DNA of 64,000 bases, from contig CM056580.1 of the NCBI GenBank assembly GCA_029721435.1, forward strand, positions 77,029,367 through 77,093,366. Direction: 5' to 3'. Both the position numbers and the translations under genes were made by a program. Positions within the stretch are counted from its first letter, which is position 1; each line of letters opens with the position of its first letter. Shown here piece by piece: positions 56,697 to 64,000 of this stretch. The notes beneath the pieces are model-generated. The model had not been told where the DNA came from and did not search any database. It saw only the letters and a list, made by a program, of their open reading frames with translations. Source of the stretch: Gymnothorax reevesii (lineage: Eukaryota; Chordata; Actinopteri; Anguilliformes; Muraenidae).

Positions 56697-58692
56697 CTGT
56701 GACGGTGTGTGCTCTAGCTCGTGTGAAAATGAACTGATTGGTATTGGAACGTGACACCTATACACACATCGGCTGGCACGGTGCTGCAATGCGAATGCAT
56801 CGGTATTGGAATGGTTGGTGTTGTAGGAATTTTGATTTTATATTCCTGGTGTTACTTTCAAAAAGAACTCAGAAAGACACAAAGGAGTTAATATCCAAGC
56901 CAAAGTCAGTTAACTTCATCTGCACACAAGCCCCATCATATAAGAATGAAAACAGTTTCATTCACTGTGGTTTAAGTGAGAGTTCATCTTGACATCATCC
57001 ACCCCCCCCCGAGCTGATTTACGCATCATGGAATTAAAAGGGATGTTGCGGACACACACAGCCCATGTAAAGCCGGGTCGAAGTATGCATGCATCTTATT
57101 GTTCGGCTCTTCTTGTTCCCTTTCTCCTGAGAACAAAAACTTGGGAGAGAAAGAGAACATGTTGGCCATGTCAGGACTGCATGGCTCCAGATAAACTTTA
57201 TGCCATGACACACTTGGTCAGATTCATGGATAAGTACAGTTATGCTGCCCCTGGCTCATCAGAAACATGCGAGAGCACACACTGAGGCCTAGAAAAAATT
57301 GAGCCAGAGCAAGCAATTCCACAGTTGGGATGGTATTGGAATGCTATTGGAACCTTAATTCAACGCTAGGGGAGCGTAAGACAATCTGGCTGAAACGGTG
57401 AGGTGGAGATTGGGCCGGATCAGAATGTTACCAGATCGGTTTGAGAATGGTAGGGAACGGTAGCAACGGTATGAGAACGTTACGGGTGCGGGGCGAATAT
57501 TGGCGACCGTTCACTCCCGATGCATTATCGTTGCGTTGCCGTTGCTTACGTTCCATTAACGACTCATCAGTTCTCATAATGATGTGCTAAGGATGCATTA
57601 CCATTCATTCAGAACGGCAGGGGAACGGCCAAAATTTTGAACATGCAGCCCGACCTCAGCAGTCCCAACCGTTCAAAGGAGTTCCGTTAACAACGTTAAC
57701 GTGCAGTGCAGTTCCAATAAGGCTCCATCAAGTTGCTCCAAGGTACAGTACCCGTCATGGTACAGTACACTGTGTGTTGCACTCTTAAAGGTAATACCAA
57801 TGCTTACTTGAAGTACATTGGTGTACTGAATTCTCACTATCCTGTTTCAACTCTTGCAATGTGAGTTATGTACTTGTTTTGCCTGAAAGAAGTATAATAC
57901 TAAGTTTGGGTGTGTAAACAGGACTTGAATCTTTTTGTTCCTAGAGTGAACGTCTCTGCACAGCAGTACACGTGCAAGAGTGGGAATTTCCCAGAAACAA
58001 GTGAACGCAGGAAGAATGTCTTAAGGTAATTTATTCAACTTTAACAAATATTTTTATGGGTCAGTTATGAATTTATTTTTCCCAATTGAATGTGACAGGC
58101 CAGTTTTTCGTGTATCGGGTGATAACGATAACTCTTTGGATAATGCTAATGGTCGGACTTGCGTTTGTGTCTTGCGATGAGTGGCTAACTGTTAGCCAAG
58201 GTATCTAGCTAGCTAACATTAATTAAAACCGCCATGCCATTTGCGCGAGAGCCTGTATTGTTAATTCCCATGATAAGAGCTGTCTACATTCATTGATCTA
58301 TATTTTAAATGTGAATTTCAAGCTGTTAAAAGTAACATTAATTGGGGGCGAGCACATGTGCAAATATACTGCCAGAAAGGCCAGAAACATACAAGTGATC
58401 TTCATTTTATTCGGTGGCGTAGAGGCAACAATTCAGCGACTAAGTGCTGTGGCTTGCCACAAAAATATTGGAAGAAGATACCATATATGACCATTTGGTA
58501 CACTTCAGAATGAAGTTGTTTCGAACTTAATACACAAAGCATACATATAAATTCATATATACATATAATGACGAGTTTCTTTCAGTTATAGACCTGAGTC
58601 AGACTCACAGGCACAGCTGAATGCAAATGCTTTTTCTTTGAATGAAATGAAAACATAGGTAGCCTAACTGAGCAATTATATAAAAGTTAAGG

Positions 58693-58861
58693 CAATCATA
58701 GAGCTTATTCTTAAGTTTTGCCAAATAATAGAGCATAAATATTGTTGATTTACAATTCCTTATTCGTGTCCTTTTTTAAGTAAGAAAAGATAAAAAAAGA
58801 ACACGCAAAACAAGTCCCCCACCCAAAAATATAATAATTGTCAACACCCATGTTTACTGTT
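58693..58861 (+). repeat. Direct repeat, copy 2
   Basis: Partner of 56525-56696, 2.17 kb downstream. The duplicated unit may be a small internal duplication or a second copy of a short element. Confidence 0.88.
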
Positions 58862-59250
58862 TACATGCGTCTCATCGGACATTTATACATACACAAGATG
58901 GGAGCTATTCTGCCATGTGCGCTTTGGTCCAGCCAATGACGTTGTCCACTCTAGTTTTTTTATATCTCTGTGCCCAAGACAGTCTGCTATTTCTTTCCCC
59001 CCACATCTTTATTGACATCAGATATACATACAAAGACAAACCGAAGCTTGTTTTAGCGTCTGTGTTACCGCAACATGGGGTAACACAGACTTTTATATAC
59101 AACAGTGCAAATAATCGCCTGGGTGTTTAATTGAACCCCGGGAATTTATTTGAACTGTCGTTTAATTCGCAAAATGAGATCTGACACTCGGCAGCTTTTT
59201 GCACACAGGCGCATATTTGCACGCGGCCAATTATTTGGTCATATACAGTA

Positions 59251-60179
59251 CTCCTCTTGTGTCCCGCACACTCCTGGGAAAAAAGCGACAACAAAGGATA
59301 GCGACAAGGTGAGGGAGGGCTGATAAGGTACAGGTCCGAGGTGAGCATGAAAGCACAGTACTCACCATTTGGGACAACACTTGCATAGCTATAGTGCTGG
59401 CTGCTTGTCGCGGATTGCATTTAGTAATTATTTTGTAGCATGTTTGAGGCTTGAAAAAAGTTTGTAGATCTTGGCTAGCAGACAACCGCTTACATGCTTT
59501 TGTCCTGAGGTCACAGTCTATCTGAGTTACTTTCTTCACTAAAACTAACATTCACCGTCCTGGATAGCCGTGACTATCATCTATCTCTGGTAACACTGTA
59601 GTTTTGAAGACATGCAAGCTGTTAACTGCTAGGTTACAAGCTACATAATGCTAATCAGAGACATGAACGAATAAGATTAAACGGTTAGGGGACAGCCTAC
59701 CTATGGGGAAATTGGTCAGCTACAGTAATGATAAAATTGATATTGAACAAAGTAAAATGTTGGCAGCAGCATCTCGAGAATACATTTGCTGGTTTTGAAA
59801 AACTAGAAATGATTTCTGAGTATAAAAATAAGACTTAAAATAAAAATGTGCGCTCAGTACAGTACGTTTTTAATATGAGTGAGTACTTTTTTGGGGTTTT
59901 TTCCCAAATAAACAATGAACAAAGTATTCTGAGAATGGACTGCACATATAAACTCATGAAAACCTTTGTCACAATCCAATAGCATGATATCTGAAGTTAA
60001 CCAATGTAAACTGCGATGGTTTCATGACTTAATGCTTCTATATACATTCTGTTGCCCTAACAACATTTACTTCATAATGATGCGTTGAAGCAAAAAAGTT
60101 ATCTATTGCCTGACTTTAGTTGTTGTTAAATCTATGTTTAAAGCCATTGTGACTTTTTAAAAATCTTTTTGCAGATTGA
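59251..60179. other. Unassigned sequence upstream of the decayed gene
   Basis: No exon recognised. A TTTTTGCAG acceptor-like string ends at 60174, just before the first zinc-finger coding sequence. Confidence 0.4.
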
Positions 60180-63100
60180 AGACATACAACCGAAACTGAT
60201 GCTGTGGACATTTGTGAAAAGCAAGGGCAGCTCTTCAAGCATTATAGGCTGAAACATGGTGGCTACACAAACATCACTGTTACCATGTGTTCACAAAGAA
60301 TGCCTCCGGACATTTAAGTCCCTCTATGCACTTAAGATACATCTATCAAGAGCACATTCCTTGATTGATGATAATCCTATTGATGTCAGGAAAAATGTAT
60401 TCCAGTGTCAACTTTGTGATTTCAAAGAGCCATGTGCAGAAAATGAGTTTTTTTCAAATTTATGCACACATATTGGGATGTGCCAGAAAGACCAGTGTCC
60501 CTACCAGGATTGTGATTTTGAAACTAGCATCTAAACAACATTTAATGCCCATAAGAGTAAGAATCACAGTGGCAGGCAGACAAATAACCAGCTGCAGCTC
60601 AGGCCAGGGATTTTACCACATAGAGAAACTTCAGTTGACGTTGTTGAAACTGAAATTGAAGGCGAAATTCAAAATGAAACTGATTTTCAAAAAGAGGATT
60701 TGATGGCAAATAATATTGATAACTTGGAGTGCCAGCTTGAGCTTAATTTGGCAGCCCTTTTCCTCAGAATGCGAACTGTACTCCATATATCTGAAAGTGC
60801 AGTGCAAGATATAATACAGCAGGTAATGGATTTATCAAAACCTTTTCTTTTTTCTGCTATTCAGAGAATACTCCTGAAGTACTATCCTGATGCAGATTAG
60901 TAAGAGAAATGATAAGTTCAATCTCAGAGCAATGTCATTCTGAAGTACACTCAGGTAGGAGGTTCCCTATCCACATCCTGCAGAAGAGCATCATATGTAA
61001 TAAAAGAATTTAAAATTGTGGAACCTGTTGAGTTTGTAACAAGTGAAAACACGCAGTCCGTTGTCTACGTACCTGTTCTCAAAATGCTCCAGGCTTTGCA
61101 AAACAAAGCGGGAATCTTGGACAGGGCACTCAAAGTAAGCAGTGGTGATATGCAAGGATACTGCTCCTTCAGAGATGGTTCATTGTTCATTGATGGTTCA
61201 TTGTACTTCACTGGTGGAAGAAAATGTTAACATTGCCCTGGTTCTCTACATAGATGACTGAGGTTGCAAATCCACTTTGGACTTCTAAAAGAAAGCACAA
61301 AGTAGTGCAGTGTATCAGTTACTCCTAAATCTTGCGGCAAAATTTTGCTCTTCATTGAACTCAATACAGTTGGTCCTCCTACATAAGGCAAACTCTGTCA
61401 AAGCATGCGGGAACTCCAAAGTTCTGCGTCCACTTCTTCAGGATCTAGTGCTTCTTGAAAAGCATGGTGTGTATGTGGAGAAACTGGGATCCTGTGTAAA
61501 AGGAACTATTTTGTATGTTGCAGCAGATAATTTGGCTGCTTATTCATTGGCCGAATTCCATGAAAGTTTAGTCTCTGATAAGATTTTCCACTTTTGCATG
61601 GCTACAAGCCAGGGAATACAAGATAAAGAAGTTAGGTCTGGTCACTTGCGCTTGAGAACCAAGCAAACACATGATCAGCAGGTGAAGGAAGTTCAGTAGG
61701 ATGTCCAAATGGCAAAGCAATACAGTATGAATAGCAGCTGTGCTGTAAGTTATCATTTGGAGCACTTTCATGTTATAGGCAGTTTACCCCCTGACATCCT
61801 CCATAATTTGCTTGAAGGTATCATTCCTTCTGAGTTGTGCATTTGCATTCAGGATTTGATAAAAAGGAAATTCCTCACACTTGAGTTGCTCAGTAGTACC
61901 CTAAAGGAATTTCCCTACACACATTCAGACAAGACTAACCAGCCTCAAGCAATTTCTAAAACACTTAAGGCCAGAGGGACCATTGGTGGAAATGGTCATG
62001 AAAATTGGAGCCTGATCATCCTGCTTCTCCTGTTGATTGGTTATTATATCCCTGAGGGAGATGAAACATGAGAAGTTCTACTGTGCCTGAATGAGGCGGT
62101 TCAGTTGGCCATGTCTCCGAGGTTTACTGAGGAGTCACTCCACTATCTGGATTTCATGGTGTTCGAGCGTAGAGCTTTGCTTCAAAAGGTATCCACTCCG
62201 CCCAAAACACCATTACTTGGAGCATTACCCCCATCTGATTCAAAAATATGGACCACTTGTTGATGTTTGGATAATGAGGTTTGAGGGAAAGCACACATTT
62301 TTCAAGTGAGTCATTCATGAAGCCCACAATTTCAGAAATGTTCCTCTAACTTAAGCTGAGTATCATCAGAAGATGATTGCTTACCACTAAGATTCTGCTT
62401 CATTTTTTAAACCAGCATTTGAACGGGATAAAGTGAAGAGTCATGATCTCTTCTCTCCCAGATAGTGTGCAGCAACATTTGTTGGCAAGATATGCACCTC
62501 AGACAGTTTTTGCAGCAACATCTGTTAATATAGGTGGTATTAAGTATGCAAGTTATATGGTAGTCTCTGTTCTTTCATGTGCAGGCCTTCCAGAGTCCAG
62601 GCAGATTCATCAGGTTTTGGTAATAGATACCAATGTGTCATTGTATCAATGTATCATTTGTTCATTTTCAGGCAGATGTTTGCATGGTATCATGAACACC
62701 TCAGATCTTATGAAGTCAGCAAAAGTAGCAAATGCCTGCTTGTAACTGAGTTACACGACCTCAATGATATCTTTCCCCTCTCTGCCTACAGAGTCAAAGG
62801 CCATCTGTTTGTTACCCTGAAAAGTTATGTTTTGTGATGATGTCATATTACATTCTTTCAGGACCATGGACCAGTACTGGCCAAAAACAGTTGTGGTTGG
62901 TGATAATGACATTCGCAAGGTTACTTTCCAAGGCAGGCCTAATAATTTGGTAGAACTCATAGGTGAGCTGAAGAAATGACTCAGTCTGCAGTATGATTTC
63001 ATGCTTCACTATCAAGACCCAGATTTCAACTATGCTTTTTGCAGTGTCACTGACATAAGTGAATTCCAACCAAGACCAACACTGAAGATAGTCTCCTGGG

Positions 63101-63755
63101 AAAATGTATTTTCACTATTGTCTTCAGCATGTGAAATGTCAACAACTATTTCATCTGACACCGAAATACTGCCACACAATCAGGAGGCTTCACGTAACCC
63201 ATGGCCTTCTACATTTGAGGTGCCATATTTTTCTGTGGATATTGCATATAGACTGAGACAGAAAACCTAATTTACACGAGAGATGGCATATGCATGTCAG
63301 TGTCACAAGACATGAAGCATGATACTTTGCAGAAGCTAGCTGAGGAGATGTACAAGCTCTTAGCTTACCCACAAGATGAACACTTTGTCACTGTTGCTGA
63401 GGCACTTATTGCTGAGTACCCTTGCCTTGCTGAGCCAGGGTCAACCAGGGGGTGCTATGGATGGAAGAATAGCTCAAAATTCAAAATGGGTAATCTCCGC
63501 GCCAAACATCGCAGATGTGGCATGGCAGACGTGTCAGTCAATAGTAACATGAAGACATTGCAGAATCCAGATGGAGAGCCACTGAAGAGACCCAGGAGAA
63601 GTGAGACAAACTTCCTACCAAACTCTCCACAGGGTCAGGATGCATCAACACTTGAAAGCTGTAGACAGGTACCTGAAAATGAGATGAAAGAAAAGGTCAC
63701 CAAATGCAGTTTATGTGAATCAGCTGATGAGCCAGACCTTCTCATTGAGGCGTAA
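60180..63755 (+). pseudogene. Transposon-derived C2H2 and SAMD3-like gene, decayed
   Basis: Pieces in successive frames line up with a long uncharacterised protein type common in fish genomes. First, C2H2 fingers (60210-60560): CEKQGQLFKHYRLKH, then PCVHKECLRTFKSLYALKIH and CPYQDCDFETSI, the last finger cut by a stop at 60532. Then a region with LHISESAVQDIIQQVM (60780-60830). Next the conserved block LPPDILHNLLEGIIPSELCI with IGGNGHENWSLI (61709-62071), KHHYLEHYPHLIQKYGPLVD and RFEGKHTFFK (62196-62309). After that come SVNIGGIKYASYMVVS and others. The C-terminal part (63294-63755) matches the tail of SAMD3-like proteins: EALIAEYPCLAEPGS, YGWKNSSKFKMGNLRAKHRR. At least five frame changes plus stops make it non-functional. 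The likely source is a DNA transposon of uncertain superfamily. Confidence 0.75.
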
Positions 63756-64000
63756 AGAAATAGTGGGAGAGCAGCGTTCTTTGAAGCAAGCACTAGAACG
63801 CTGGCCAGCACTTTTCTAAAAAACAACAGGTAAGCAAAGAGGTAGATATTAAAAGAACAAATTTATGTCAGCCCCGTGCAGTTTGTCAACCAAAATGTCC
63901 TCATATCTTTACTTTTGTACCAAATGTTGCGTTTGTAGTCTGTGTTGTCCTAAAAGGTTTATGCAGAGTTCACCTGAGTGGCGAGTAGAGATCTTGAGCA
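63756..64000. other. Sequence after the decayed gene, to the window edge
   Basis: GTAAGCAAAG at about 63831 could be a donor site, so the gene model may continue beyond the window. Nothing else is recognised. Confidence 0.35.

Larger units (their letters stand above)
55676..59250. mobile_element. Probable DNA transposon with subterminal repeats
   Basis: The left end TATATGACCATTTAGTGGCC and the right end (reverse complement TATATGACCAAATAATTGGCC) are similar. Inside both ends recur GGCGTTTATTT, GGCATTTAT, GGCGATTATTTGC and GGGAATTTATTTG variants, in opposite orientation at the two sides, a pattern of subterminal transposase-binding repeats. No target duplication could be defined, and no transposase is recognised in 3.6 kb. 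The open frame at 56989-57285 has no motif. The boundaries are approximate. Confidence 0.5.

Overview
The window looks like nuclear DNA of a teleost fish. It carries Tc1/mariner, hAT and PIF/Harbinger elements of fish type, fish L1-type LINE tails, a tRNA-headed SINE common in fish, and a Ty3/gypsy retrotransposon with the unusual pol order of the Gmr1 group (first described from Atlantic cod). Dinucleotide and trinucleotide microsatellites are abundant. No intact host gene, tRNA, rRNA or CRISPR array could be supported. Only one full-length open reading frame exists, that of the LTR retrotransposon. This is an intergenic or intronic transposon graveyard with several layers of nested insertions.

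Region by region. (1) 458-7805 is a Tc1 element split by a hAT element (1825-7558). That hAT holds an inverted hAT fragment with its own small DNA element (3241-4049), and a second hAT (5121-6684) flanked by a perfect 8-bp target duplication. (2) 10960-15858 is another nest: an outer element with long inverted ends, a hAT with a perfect 8-bp target duplication (11433-15354), an inner hAT-like element (11546-15249), small foldback elements, a telomere-like repeat and a split THAP-like zinc finger. (3) 16.9-28.4 kb holds three copies of one unclassified repeat family, a 52-bp-arm foldback, microsatellites, a second Tc1-like element (26303-27460) and a small element rich in nuclear-receptor half-sites. 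(4) 28.6-35.3 kb holds a ~0.8 kb dispersed repeat, a Tc1 remnant, a 1.16 kb element made of AGGTCA-rich tandem units, a 34-bp minisatellite and an L1 tail. (5) 35.3-44.3 kb is mostly unassigned, with a piggyBac-like remnant, a 753-bp hAT with perfect target duplication and a Harbinger-like element.

(6) 44316-52040 is the clearest history. A 5'-truncated L1, with a 15-bp target duplication, was later hit near its 5' end by an intact, very young Gmr1-like LTR retrotransposon (45953-52021). The single ORF reads gag, protease, integrase, reverse transcriptase, RNase H. (7) 52.2-55.7 kb holds a SINE, the second copy of the 0.8 kb repeat in opposite orientation, and another nuclear-receptor-motif element. 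(8) 55.7-59.25 kb is probably a further DNA element with subterminal repeats. (9) 60.2-63.8 kb is a decayed transposon-derived gene with C2H2 fingers and a SAMD3-like tail.

The most notable observations are the Gmr1-like element with its anomalous U5/primer-binding-site junction, the two multi-level insertion nests, and three unrelated-looking short elements that all carry consensus DR1 nuclear-receptor sites.
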